The position numbers and the translations under genes are program-made. 51,491 bases of DNA, taken from positions 1-51,491 of the forward strand of contig CALHTF010000020.1 in the NCBI GenBank assembly GCA_938038815.1, written 5' to 3'. The notes below the pieces were generated by a model. The model was given only the letters and a program-made list of their open reading frames with translations, had not been told where the DNA came from and made no database searches. The DNA is from an uncultured Acidimicrobiales bacterium (GTDB lineage Bacteria > Actinomycetota > Acidimicrobiia > Acidimicrobiales > SHLQ01). Shown piece after piece: positions 7,526 to 16,452 of the stretch. The number at the start of each line of letters is the position of its first letter. The first letter of the stretch is position 1.

Positions 7526-9151
7526 GTGAGCCTAAGAACAACCAACATCGAGAAGCTCGACGGCGGGTCCTTCGACGTGTTTATCGTCGGCACTGGCATT
7601 AACGGTGCCGTTTCGGCCGCCGTGCTTGCCGGGCGCGGTGCGTCGGTCGCCGTGATCGACCAAGGCGACTTCGGCAGCTTCACCAGCCAAGAGTCCTCGA
7701 ACCTGGTGTGGGGCGGGTTTAAGTACCTGGAGAACTACGAGCTCGGGTTGGTGCGTAAGTTGTGTTTGTCGCGTAACCGGCTCATCAAGTCGTATCCGTC
7801 GAACATCAAAGAGATCCGGTTTCTCGCCGCCCTCGACGAGAGCTCGCCGTTTGCTCCGGCCCTCGCCAGTTTGGGCACCCTCGCGTACTGGGGCATTGGT
7901 TCGTTTGCGACCAAACCCCCGCGTCACCTGTCGGCCAAGAAAATCGAAGAGGCCGAACCGGTCATCAACACCGATTCGGTTCGCGGCGGCATCGAGTACT
8001 CCGACGCGTACCTCAAAGACAACGACTCGCGGTTCGTGTTCAGCTTTGTTCGCTCGGCGATCAAGGCCGGGGCCACCGCGGCCAACTATGTCGAGCTGAA
8101 GCGAGCCGAGCGCATCGACGGAACGTGGCACGCTCACATGGTCGACCGCGAGACCGGCCGTGAGTTCACGGCAACCGCCAAGGTGATCATCAACGCCGCC
8201 GGGCCCTTTATCGATGGCCTGAACCAGTCGTGGAACCTCCGCACCGACCACCGAATCGTGTACTCAAAGGGCATTCACCTGGTGGTTCCCCAGCTCACCG
8301 AAAACGAGCGGGTCTTGGCGTTCTTCGACGACACCCAGCGCCTGTTCTACGTGATCCCGATGGGCAAGCGGTCGGTTATCGGCACCACCGACAACCGGGT
8401 CGACGACCCGAACACCGAAGTCAACGACGACGACCGCAACTTCTTGCTGGGCCAGATCAACGCCCGCCTCGATCTCGATCAACCACTGACCACCGACGAC
8501 ATCATCGCTGAACGCTGTGGCGTGCGGCCGCTCGTGGTCGACAACGATGGCGACGATCAGACCGACGTCGACTGGACCTCGCTTTCTCGCAAACACGAGA
8601 TCGAACGCGACGCTGCTTTGAAGGTCGTGTCGATCTTTGGTGGCAAGCTCACCGATTGCCTGAATGTGGGCGAGGAGGTCGCCGAGGAGATCGAAGCTCT
8701 CGGAATCGCCCTCGAGCCCGACGATGGCGAGTGGTACGGCGAACCGCCAGAGGAGATGCGCGACGAGTTCTACCGCGAAGCTCGCCTCATGCATCTCGAC
8801 GATTTGCGCACCCGTCCCGATATCGAGCCCCTGTCGGACCGACTGTGGCGCCGCTACGGTCAGCGAGCTTTTGCCATGCTCGAAGCGATCCGGGTCGACC
8901 CGTCGATGGGCGAAGACATCATGGACAGCGCCGACTACTTGCGGGTCGAACTGCACCAAGCAGCCCACACCGAGATGATTACTCGCCTCGAAGACTTCAT
9001 GCGCCGCCGCTCGAAGATCGAGTTGGTTGTGCCCGAGTCCGAGTACCGAGACTCTGCCGGGCTGCGCGAGATCGCCGAGATCCTCTTTGAGGATCAGGCC
9101 GATGCCAAGCTCAACGCCTACTTCGCCGAAAGCGCCGTTTCTGCACCCTAG
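7526..9151 (+). CDS. glpD: Glycerol-3-phosphate dehydrogenase (FAD, GlpD-like)
   Basis: FAD-dependent dehydrogenase of 541 residues that would oxidise glycerol-3-phosphate to dihydroxyacetone phosphate at the membrane, passing electrons to quinone. The dinucleotide-binding motif VGTGINGAVSAAVLAGRG is near residues 22-39, INAAGPFID and VIGTTDNRVDDPN are typical GlpD segments, and the C-terminal helical DAO_C domain (from about 400) is present. The usual HGGLRYLE segment reads WGGFKYLE here, a variation worth noting. The GTG start at 7526 has no Shine-Dalgarno but has TACCAT ending 7 nt upstream, consistent with a leaderless mRNA; sequence further upstream in frame is not family-like. It stands alone. 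Confidence 0.87.
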   Translation: MSLRTTNIEKLDGGSFDVFIVGTGINGAVSAAVLAGRGASVAVIDQGDFGSFTSQESSNLVWGGFKYLENYELGLVRKLCLSRNRLIKSYPSNIKEIRFLAALDESSPFAPALASLGTLAYWGIGSFATKPPRHLSAKKIEEAEPVINTDSVRGGIEYSDAYLKDNDSRFVFSFVRSAIKAGATAANYVELKRAERIDGTWHAHMVDRETGREFTATAKVIINAAGPFIDGLNQSWNLRTDHRIVYSKGIHLVVPQLTENERVLAFFDDTQRLFYVIPMGKRSVIGTTDNRVDDPNTEVNDDDRNFLLGQINARLDLDQPLTTDDIIAERCGVRPLVVDNDGDDQTDVDWTSLSRKHEIERDAALKVVSIFGGKLTDCLNVGEEVAEEIEALGIALEPDDGEWYGEPPEEMRDEFYREARLMHLDDLRTRPDIEPLSDRLWRRYGQRAFAMLEAIRVDPSMGEDIMDSADYLRVELHQAAHTEMITRLEDFMRRRSKIELVVPESEYRDSAGLREIAEILFEDQADAKLNAYFAESAVSAP

Positions 9152-9273
9152 AAGCGTTCGATTTCCCCAACGTTTCCTCCGAGCTGCCTTGAGCTGGCTG
9201 CGATCCGAATGCTGCTCGAAAGATCCGGCCATTGTCGCCTACTGTGTGACGTAGGTAACAAACATGGAGTGAT

Positions 9274-12200
9274 GTGGTGGACGATCGTCGTGTAGTGGTT
9301 AGCCCACGGAGGTATTCGCCTTCGTTCTGGTCAGGTGGCGCCGTGCTGGTGCTCATCGGAGCAGCGTTAGCGCTCATGTTGACCCTTTTGTTCTCGGGGG
9401 TCGCGCCGGAACCAGTCGGTGCCGACGAGGCGATCCCGGCCACCACCATCCCGGGCGAACCGCAACCCGAGCCTGAAACCCCGACCATCCGAGCGAGAGG
9501 CGCGACCGATCTGGTCGACGGCCAAATCCTGGAAATCAACGGCAAAGGATTCGCCGGCAACCACGGCATGCTGCTGTTCCAGTGTTCGGCAAACCCCGGT
9601 GACCTCACCGATTGCGATCCGGGCACCGACGCCAACCCCGAGGGTCATTCGCGCAACGGCCGCTGGACGGCAAGTATGCGCATGCAGCGCATCATCGATG
9701 CTCCATCGGGCACGGTCGATTGTGCCGAGCAAGCCTGCGTTGTTGGGCTGATGACCCTTCCCGATGGCCAACTGCTCGATACGGCAAAGCTCAGCTTCGA
9801 TCCGGCGGTCGAAGCCCCGACTCGACCCGAGGCATCCGTGCGCCCTCGGCGCGACATCGCCGATGGTCAACAGGTTGAGGTGAAGGTTTCTGGCCTTCGA
9901 CCGTTCGACCGAGTGAGTTTGGCTCAATGCACCGCCGGCGGACCGTTCGGCGGTTTGTGTGGCAGCTTCGCTAATTTCCAAGCCGAGGTCGATGGGTCGG
10001 GTACCGGTTCGATCACCGTCCGCCGAACAGCGCAAAGCCATACCGGCGAGTTGACCGATTGCATCGAAGAAAAGTGCTTCATCTTCGTGCGAAGCTCCGG
10101 CCGAGGCCCGGCCCCGATGGTGCTGCGGTTCGATCCCGATGCCGCCCCGCCTGCCCAGCCATCGATCAACTTGTCGAAGCGTCGTGGCCTGGTCGATGGC
10201 GACCTCGTTACGGTCGAGATCGTTCCCGCCGAAGGCGCCGAGGACACTCCGTTCTTCTTCGGTGTACTCCAATGCGGCGTCAACGAAGACGGTGTGGTGA
10301 ACCGCAACGAGTGCCGCTACATCGGCGAAGGCGGACATGGCTTTGGTCACGATGCCCCAGCTGAAGACGATGCGGAAGAGGAAGCCGTCGAGGTTGCCCA
10401 GCCCGATCCGCCGCCAACCGACCCGCCGCCGGCAACCGAGCCGCCCGCTGAGCCGCCAACCACCGAGCAGCCGCCATCGGAACCACCCACGACCGAACCC
10501 CCGGCTCCGCCCGCCCCGCCGGCGACCGATGTTCCGCCGCCCCTGCCGCCAGGGGAGCCCCAGCCGATCGAAGTTCGGCTCCGGCGCGAGATCCGTACCG
10601 GTCACGGCGAAAACGTCACGGTCGTCGACTGTGCGGAATCGGCGGGTCGATGTGTGATCGCCGTCGAGCTTGAAGATGGCGTGCTCGCTAGGTCAAAACC
10701 GTTGGTGTTCGACCCCGACGTTCCGGTGGCCAAGGCCAATGTTGTAGTCACCAAGGCCAATAAGTTTGTGGCGGGCGGCACCCACCGAGTGAAGATCGAC
10801 AACTACTTGGGACAGTGGGTCGAGGTTCGCCAATGCCCCCGCGACGCCACCAGCCATGAGGACCCGCGATGTCGGATCTTGGGCGAGCAGTATCGGCCGC
10901 CGAGCGAGATAAGCCTCGACCGTTTCGTGGTGCCGATCCGCCCAGTCCGCAACGTTGGTGCGGGCGAAGTGATCGACTGCTTCGAACGCAACAGCTGCGA
11001 TTTGCGAGTGTTCGGGGAAGACGGTCCGATGCGTCGGGTGCTCATCAACTTCGATGCTGATGCGCAGTCCAAAGAAGTCAAGATGAAGGTGACGCCGCGC
11101 AAGAAGTTGGCCGACGCGCAAACCGTTGAGCTGCGAGTGCCTAACTTCTCTCGAGGGTCTGATTTCTGGCTGGCGCAATGTGTGGCCGATACCGGCGAAT
11201 GCCTCGATCTCAACGCCGAGATAAAGGTATGGAACCGGGCTCGCTACGTGGCCGACATCACCGTTCAGCGGTTCGTGGGCTCGACCGACTGCGCCGAACG
11301 CCGTGGCGCATGTGTGGTCCAGCATTGGTCCGAAGCTGGTCGTCAGATCGTTCCGTTGCGATTCGCCAAGGGCGAACCGGTCAAAGTCGACGTGAAGGTG
11401 TCGCCTCGCAAGGACCTAATCGATGGCCAAACGGTTGTCGTCACGATGACGCCCGAAGCGCTCGTCGGGAACCTCGAAATCCGCCAATGTGTAGCGGGCG
11501 ACGATGAGTCAGCTGCGCAGTGTGTGGTCCGGGTCCGCGGGGTGAGCGGCGAAGGCAGCTTCGACGCTCGGGTCAAGCTTCGCCGGGTAGTCCGAGGTGT
11601 CGACTGTGCCGAGCGGGTCGGTCGATGCGAGGTGCAGGTGACCAGCGGCGACCACGTGCGTGGTTCGAAAGCCCTTGGCTTCGACCCCGATGCCGAGCTG
11701 CCAACCCCAGTCGAGTTCGCCATGGAGGTCACGCCGAATACCGACCTTGCCGACGGCCAAGCGGTTGAGGTGCAGGTCAGCGGCTCATCCGGTTGGTACA
11801 ACATCTCGCAGTGCGCAGTGATCGACGGCGAGTTCAACATTGGTTCGTGTGTGCAGGTCGAGAATGTTCGTCGGTCACCCAACGGCGTACAGACCAAGCA
11901 GGTCATCGTGTCTCGCGACCTGATGCCGCTCGGTGCCCGTACGTCATGGGACTGTGCAACCGCCGAGGACGCCTGTGTGCTTGCGGTAATGGGTGGCCAC
12001 GGTTCGGGTTCGGCGCCTCTGCTTTCGGTCGAGCTGACCTTTGATCCCGATGCCGAACGGATCTCGCCCGAGGTCTCGGTTACGCCGCGCACCGGGCTGG
12101 TCGCTGGTCAGCGGGTCACCGTGTCGGGCAGCGACTGGTTGCCCGGACTACCGATCTTCGTGGTGCCTTGCGTAGGCGCGGTTGACGAACTCAGCATCGA

Positions 12201-12381
12201 GGCATGCGATATCGAGAACCTGACGCCAGCGACCATCGGCGCCGACGGCACGTTTAGCGTCGAGGTGATCGTGTCCGACACCTTTGCTGGCCAGGATTGT
12301 CGAGTTGCGGAGTGTCGTCTCGGTGTAGGCGATCCGTCCCTGCGCCAGACCGCGGCGACCGAACGATTGATGTTCTCGTAG
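9274..12381 (+). CDS. Large secreted protein with eight neocarzinostatin-like repeats (paralogue A)
   Basis: 1035 residues. An N-terminal basic stretch and hydrophobic helix (about 18-44) act as signal peptide or anchor. Then come eight repeats of roughly 100-130 residues. Each opens like V(T/S)PRxxLxDGQxVxV, has a Cys after a (L/V)xQC strand, and closes with an R-x-(4-6)-x(T/V)DCAExxCV strand and a FDPD linker; this is the neocarzinostatin/actinoxanthin apoprotein pattern (immunoglobulin-like fold with conserved disulfides). Repeat 3 is interrupted by an insertion of about 80 residues rich in Pro, Thr and Glu. The GTG start has GGAG at 9265-9268. No chromophore-biosynthesis genes are nearby, so a structural, adhesive or ligand-binding surface role is more likely than antibiotic carriage. 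Confidence 0.75.
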   Translation: MVDDRRVVVSPRRYSPSFWSGGAVLVLIGAALALMLTLLFSGVAPEPVGADEAIPATTIPGEPQPEPETPTIRARGATDLVDGQILEINGKGFAGNHGMLLFQCSANPGDLTDCDPGTDANPEGHSRNGRWTASMRMQRIIDAPSGTVDCAEQACVVGLMTLPDGQLLDTAKLSFDPAVEAPTRPEASVRPRRDIADGQQVEVKVSGLRPFDRVSLAQCTAGGPFGGLCGSFANFQAEVDGSGTGSITVRRTAQSHTGELTDCIEEKCFIFVRSSGRGPAPMVLRFDPDAAPPAQPSINLSKRRGLVDGDLVTVEIVPAEGAEDTPFFFGVLQCGVNEDGVVNRNECRYIGEGGHGFGHDAPAEDDAEEEAVEVAQPDPPPTDPPPATEPPAEPPTTEQPPSEPPTTEPPAPPAPPATDVPPPLPPGEPQPIEVRLRREIRTGHGENVTVVDCAESAGRCVIAVELEDGVLARSKPLVFDPDVPVAKANVVVTKANKFVAGGTHRVKIDNYLGQWVEVRQCPRDATSHEDPRCRILGEQYRPPSEISLDRFVVPIRPVRNVGAGEVIDCFERNSCDLRVFGEDGPMRRVLINFDADAQSKEVKMKVTPRKKLADAQTVELRVPNFSRGSDFWLAQCVADTGECLDLNAEIKVWNRARYVADITVQRFVGSTDCAERRGACVVQHWSEAGRQIVPLRFAKGEPVKVDVKVSPRKDLIDGQTVVVTMTPEALVGNLEIRQCVAGDDESAAQCVVRVRGVSGEGSFDARVKLRRVVRGVDCAERVGRCEVQVTSGDHVRGSKALGFDPDAELPTPVEFAMEVTPNTDLADGQAVEVQVSGSSGWYNISQCAVIDGEFNIGSCVQVENVRRSPNGVQTKQVIVSRDLMPLGARTSWDCATAEDACVLAVMGGHGSGSAPLLSVELTFDPDAERISPEVSVTPRTGLVAGQRVTVSGSDWLPGLPIFVVPCVGAVDELSIEACDIENLTPATIGADGTFSVEVIVSDTFAGQDCRVAECRLGVGDPSLRQTAATERLMFS

Positions 12382-12434
12382 TACCCCCGCCCAGATGGTT
12401 GTGTCCGGGCCCAAACAAAGAGCGCAGATACTTG

Positions 12435-15302
12435 GTGGAAAATCCGCAGTTGGTAACCCTGTCTTGGGGGCGGCCGCGCGCCGCCTATGTGATGGTCGGG
12501 GCGGTGGTCGCTGGCGTCCTGGCCGTGCTGTTGTTGGCAGGCGGCCAACGTGATGCCTCAGCGCAGGCGCCCCAAGACCCGCCGACGATCCGGTCGGCCG
12601 AGGCTTCCGACCTCGAGACCGGAGCGGTCGTTCGGGTAACGGGATCGGGCTCGTTTGAGATCGGGTTCTTCTTGTTGCAGTGCGCCGAGGGGCCGACGCG
12701 GTTGGCCGACTGCGACCAAGGAACCGGCACCTTTGCCAATGGTTTCAATGAAGACACCCAAACCTGGACGGCCGATATGTCAGTCCAGCGAGCGATCGAC
12801 CCGCGGTCGGGGACGGTTGATTGTGCCGTTGATGCGTGCGAGATCGCACTCTTCGAATCGGCCACCCGTAAAGTGCTGAGCACCGTTTCGATGACCTTCG
12901 ACCCAGACAAGCCCGCCGAGGACCGACCAACGGCCTCCATCCGGCCCCGCAAGAATCTGGTCCCGAACCAACAGGTGACCGTGAAGCTCACCGGGGTCGA
13001 TCCCTTTGAATCGGTGCGCTTCCGGCAATGCGCCATCAATTCCCTCGTTGCTTGGACGTGCAGCAGCGTGGGTTCGGCGCGCGCCGAGGTCGACGGCACT
13101 GCCGAGGGCCTGGTGATCGCTCGGCGCTATCTCGGTAATCAATTCGACGAAGCAACGCCCGACTGTCTCGAACGTCGGTGTGTTGTGGTCGTGTCCCGGC
13201 CGGGGCGCGATACAAAGCCGATTCAGCTGAAATTTGATCCCGACGTGCCCGAACCCGAAGGTCCGACCCTCAAGTTGTCGAAGCGCAAAGGGTTGGTCGA
13301 CGGCGAGGTCGTGAAAGCCACGGTGACCTTTGATCCGCTCGGTGACAACTTCTCGTTTTTTGTCCTTTCGCAGTGTGCCGTGGGCGACAACGGGTACGAG
13401 GCATGCTCGTACCTGGCTGAGGTCTTCAACGACATTGGCGACGAAGATCTCGATGACGGGCAGTCGGTCAAGGTCAAGGTCATGCTGCGCCGCGAGATCC
13501 GTTCGGGTCACGGTCAAAACATCCAGGTCGTCGACTGTGCCGAGTCGTCGGGCCGATGTGTCGTGGTTGCCCAGAACGGGCGAAATGAGTCGGCGTCAAA
13601 GGCGTTGACCTTTGACCCGTCGGTGCCAGCGGCCCGACCCAAGGTCACCCTACGGAAGGCCAACAAGCTGGTCGCCGGTGTCAGCTACGACGTGAAGATT
13701 GAGAACTACCTCGGGTCTCGAGTGGAGGTTCGACAATGCCCCCGAAGTGCCACCAGCCACGAGGATCATCGGTGTCGCCGTCTGGGCGACGAGCGCCGTG
13801 GACAACAACGAACGATCGAGCCATTTACGGTGCCGATCACCCCGGTGGCTGAGGTCGGGGCTGAGGAGGTCATCGACTGCTACACCAAAAACGCGTGCGA
13901 CCTTCGGGTGTTTGGCGACGAGGGTCCAATGCAGCGGATCCTCATTAACTTCGATTCTGACCAACCCTCGCAGTCGCCGAGCCTGACGGTGAAGCCAAGC
14001 CGAGCGTTGGTCGATGGCCAAACGGTGTCGCTGCGAGGGTTCAACTTCAATCCCGACTTCGAACTGCGCATGTCGATCTGCGACCAAGCCCAGCACCGCC
14101 GATGCTCAAACATTGGATCCGATGAAGTCGAGTGGCGTAACGGCGTGTTCCGCGCCGATGTCACCGTACGGCGCTTCATTGGAACGACCGATTGCGCCGA
14201 CCGCGGCGCGAACTGTTCGATCCGAGTGTGGAATCAAGATTCCCAGTCGGCCGTCGTTGAGGTCCGGTTCAAAAGGGTCGAACCGGCTCCGGTCGGGTTC
14301 AAGGTCAGCCCGCGTCGAGACCTCCTCGACGGGCAAAATGTGACGGTTACGGCAACACCGGAGGGGCCGGTAGCGGCGCTGCGGGTCCGCCAGTGCATCG
14401 CGTTCGATCCCGATCGTCCGGCCCGAGAACAGCGCAGTCGTTGTAGTCGGGCGGTGTCGCTTACCGAGGCCGACGGTGTCTACACCGGGGAGGTAGAGGT
14501 TTTCCGAGCTCCTCGTGGTGTCGATTGTGCTGAGTCGTTTGGGCGCTGCGAACTGGAGGTACTGAGCGCGGGAACAGTGCGCAACAGCCGGCCGCTCGGG
14601 TTCCGCGACGAACCGTTGCCCGAACCGCTCGACTTTGCCATGAAGGTGTCGCCGCGTAAGAACCTCGCCGACGGGCAGGTTGTTGCGGTCGAGGTGTCCG
14701 GCGTGGACAACTTCTACCAGGTTGCCCAGTGCGCGGTGATCGACGGCGAGTTTGCGCCAGGATCGTGCCGGACCTTCGCTTACGTCAACGGACCGCCGAC
14801 CGAGGTCGAGACCATCGAGGTAGTGGTCGAGCGAAATCTGATGCCGCAGGGTGCCGAGACGAGTTGGGACTGCGCGTTGGTCGAAGGGTCATGTGTCATT
14901 GCCTTGATCGATCAACGAACCGACGATCCCGTACGGTCGGTCAAGCTCACCTTCGATCCCGATGCTGAGCCGTTGCAGTCGACGGTAAGTGTCTCGCCGA
15001 ACACCGGACTGGTCGACGGTCAAGAAGTAACCGTGACCGGCGAAGGGTGGCTGCCTCGCGCCGGCGTATTCATCTTGGCGTGTGTCGGCGACGACGAACG
15101 GCTCGGCGAAGAAGGCATCAATTCGTGTAACGTCGACGACCTCCACAGCGTCCAGGTCAACGACGACGGAACCTTCGAGCTGACCATTACGGTGCGGGTC
15201 GAATTGCTAGGCGAGGATTGTCGAGTCGCCCACTGTCGCATCGGCGCCGGCGATGCCGAGCTGCGCCAAACCGCCGGATCAGAACGGCTGATGTTCAGCT
15301 AA
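12435..15302 (+). CDS. Large secreted protein with eight neocarzinostatin-like repeats (paralogue B)
   Basis: 955 residues, collinear with the preceding gene. A signal peptide ends near ASAQA (about residue 45), then eight neocarzinostatin-like repeats match paralogue A repeat by repeat. For example, repeat 4 has RQCPRSATSHEDHRC against RQCPRDATSHEDPRC, repeat 7 has QCAVIDGEF in both, and both proteins end in RLMFS. The Pro-rich insertion of A is absent. GTG at 12435 is chosen because it precedes a complete signal peptide and starts 53 bp after the previous stop; an in-frame ATG near 12493 is possible. The two genes probably form one transcript and arose by duplication after the eight-repeat array existed. 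Confidence 0.72.
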   Translation: MENPQLVTLSWGRPRAAYVMVGAVVAGVLAVLLLAGGQRDASAQAPQDPPTIRSAEASDLETGAVVRVTGSGSFEIGFFLLQCAEGPTRLADCDQGTGTFANGFNEDTQTWTADMSVQRAIDPRSGTVDCAVDACEIALFESATRKVLSTVSMTFDPDKPAEDRPTASIRPRKNLVPNQQVTVKLTGVDPFESVRFRQCAINSLVAWTCSSVGSARAEVDGTAEGLVIARRYLGNQFDEATPDCLERRCVVVVSRPGRDTKPIQLKFDPDVPEPEGPTLKLSKRKGLVDGEVVKATVTFDPLGDNFSFFVLSQCAVGDNGYEACSYLAEVFNDIGDEDLDDGQSVKVKVMLRREIRSGHGQNIQVVDCAESSGRCVVVAQNGRNESASKALTFDPSVPAARPKVTLRKANKLVAGVSYDVKIENYLGSRVEVRQCPRSATSHEDHRCRRLGDERRGQQRTIEPFTVPITPVAEVGAEEVIDCYTKNACDLRVFGDEGPMQRILINFDSDQPSQSPSLTVKPSRALVDGQTVSLRGFNFNPDFELRMSICDQAQHRRCSNIGSDEVEWRNGVFRADVTVRRFIGTTDCADRGANCSIRVWNQDSQSAVVEVRFKRVEPAPVGFKVSPRRDLLDGQNVTVTATPEGPVAALRVRQCIAFDPDRPAREQRSRCSRAVSLTEADGVYTGEVEVFRAPRGVDCAESFGRCELEVLSAGTVRNSRPLGFRDEPLPEPLDFAMKVSPRKNLADGQVVAVEVSGVDNFYQVAQCAVIDGEFAPGSCRTFAYVNGPPTEVETIEVVVERNLMPQGAETSWDCALVEGSCVIALIDQRTDDPVRSVKLTFDPDAEPLQSTVSVSPNTGLVDGQEVTVTGEGWLPRAGVFILACVGDDERLGEEGINSCNVDDLHSVQVNDDGTFELTITVRVELLGEDCRVAHCRIGAGDAELRQTAGSERLMFS

Positions 15303-15410
15303 CAGCGCCTGATCGTTGGGGGAGCCTCGTGACACGGGCCGGTGCCTCACCTACCCTTTGCCCAGGTGGCGACGGCCGCGTTCTCGAAGCGATTGCTGTT
15401 CGAGTCGTAG

Positions 15411-16439
15411 TTACTGCGGCGCCGATTCGGGGTGGTCGGCTAGGAAGTCGGCGACCGGAATCGACTCTTCTTGCAGGTATCCCTCGGGCAACCAGAGGGT
15501 GCCTTCCTGGGTCAAGAAGTAGACCTGCCAGTGGTAGTAGCCGTAGAAGGCTCGCGGGTCGTCGCGCATGACCTGGGCGTAGGCCTGCACGCCGGCCACG
15601 TAGCGGTCGGAGTTGTTGTACCCCCACAACGCCTTGTCCATGTCTTCGGGGCCGCCTCGGAAGTCGAGGTAGCGGCCGGCGGCCAAGATGGCGTCGCGTG
15701 GGTTGTTGATGTCGCCTTCGCCCCAGTCGGCCCACGTGGCGGGTATGAACTGCATCGGGCCTTGGGCGTTGGCGGTGCTGAGTCCCCGGATTCGGCCCAT
15801 ACGGGTTTCGACCAGGTTGATCGCCGCCAGGTACTCCCACTCGATGCCGCTGATCGATTCGGCCTCCTGATAGAAGCCCAAAAGGTCTTCCGGTGGCGCC
15901 GGGGTGATGATCTCCCACTTCGGCACATTGGCGGCCAGGCTGGCGTCGCTGTGCATGCCGCGGAACTGACGCCGGGAGGCAATGTTGAGCTCGACGATCG
16001 GGACCAGATCGGCAGGTAGGTTGGCGAACACCTCGGCGTCGAGTTCGGGCGTGGCTCCGAGCATCCGGTACGCAACCTGTTGTTGGTGAGCGATGTCCGC
16101 GAGGCTGCCGGGGTCGTTGGCCGGGTCGCGGATCGTCCGTTCGGCGGTTTCGATAATGGCTGCGAGCTCGACCGGATCGGTCGGCGCAATCGGCCGCTGA
16201 GGGCCCGGGTCGACGGTGGTGGGCGGTGGCTCGGTCGGGGGGACGGTTGCCGACGTGGCCGGAGCGACGGGCACAGTCGCCGGGGGAGCGGTGGTGGGCG
16301 GCGCTGCGGTGGTTTGGGCGATCGTGGGAGCCGACTCGACGATCGATGGGCGTTCGGCCGAGCTGCAGCTCGTGGCGGCAAGGGCAGCGAGGACAAGGCC
16401 GGCAAGGCAGCGGGGGAGACGGCGGGGGAGACAGTGCAT
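15411..16439 (-). CDS. Lytic murein transglycosylase lipoprotein (SLT-like)
   Basis: 342 residues. The signal peptide has a lipobox ending AATSC (Cys25), followed by a Thr/Pro spacer (30-85) and a helical region. The catalytic domain starts around residue 200, with putative catalytic Glu211 in INLVETRMG and AQGPMQFIPATW (225-236), the hallmark of SLT/MltB-type enzymes that cleave peptidoglycan with 1,6-anhydro product formation. GYNNSDRYV is the later substrate-groove motif. ATG at 16439 gives a clean lipoprotein signal; earlier in-frame starts would overlap the upstream gene and lack one. It lies 13 bp downstream of the beta-propeller lipoprotein, forming a two-gene surface operon. Confidence 0.85.
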   Translation of the reverse strand: MHCLPRRLPRCLAGLVLAALAATSCSSAERPSIVESAPTIAQTTAAPPTTAPPATVPVAPATSATVPPTEPPPTTVDPGPQRPIAPTDPVELAAIIETAERTIRDPANDPGSLADIAHQQQVAYRMLGATPELDAEVFANLPADLVPIVELNIASRRQFRGMHSDASLAANVPKWEIITPAPPEDLLGFYQEAESISGIEWEYLAAINLVETRMGRIRGLSTANAQGPMQFIPATWADWGEGDINNPRDAILAAGRYLDFRGGPEDMDKALWGYNNSDRYVAGVQAYAQVMRDDPRAFYGYYHWQVYFLTQEGTLWLPEGYLQEESIPVADFLADHPESAPQ

Positions 16440-16452
16440 AACCCGAGCAGCC

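Noticed and set aside
9367-10605. Antisense open frame of 412 residues over the repeat protein
   Set aside because: Typical high-GC shadow; the sense strand shows regular Cys-containing repeats.
9274-15302. CRISPR-like periodicity in the repeat genes
   Set aside because: The period is about 330 bp, protein-level only, and diverged; no short identical repeats with spacers.
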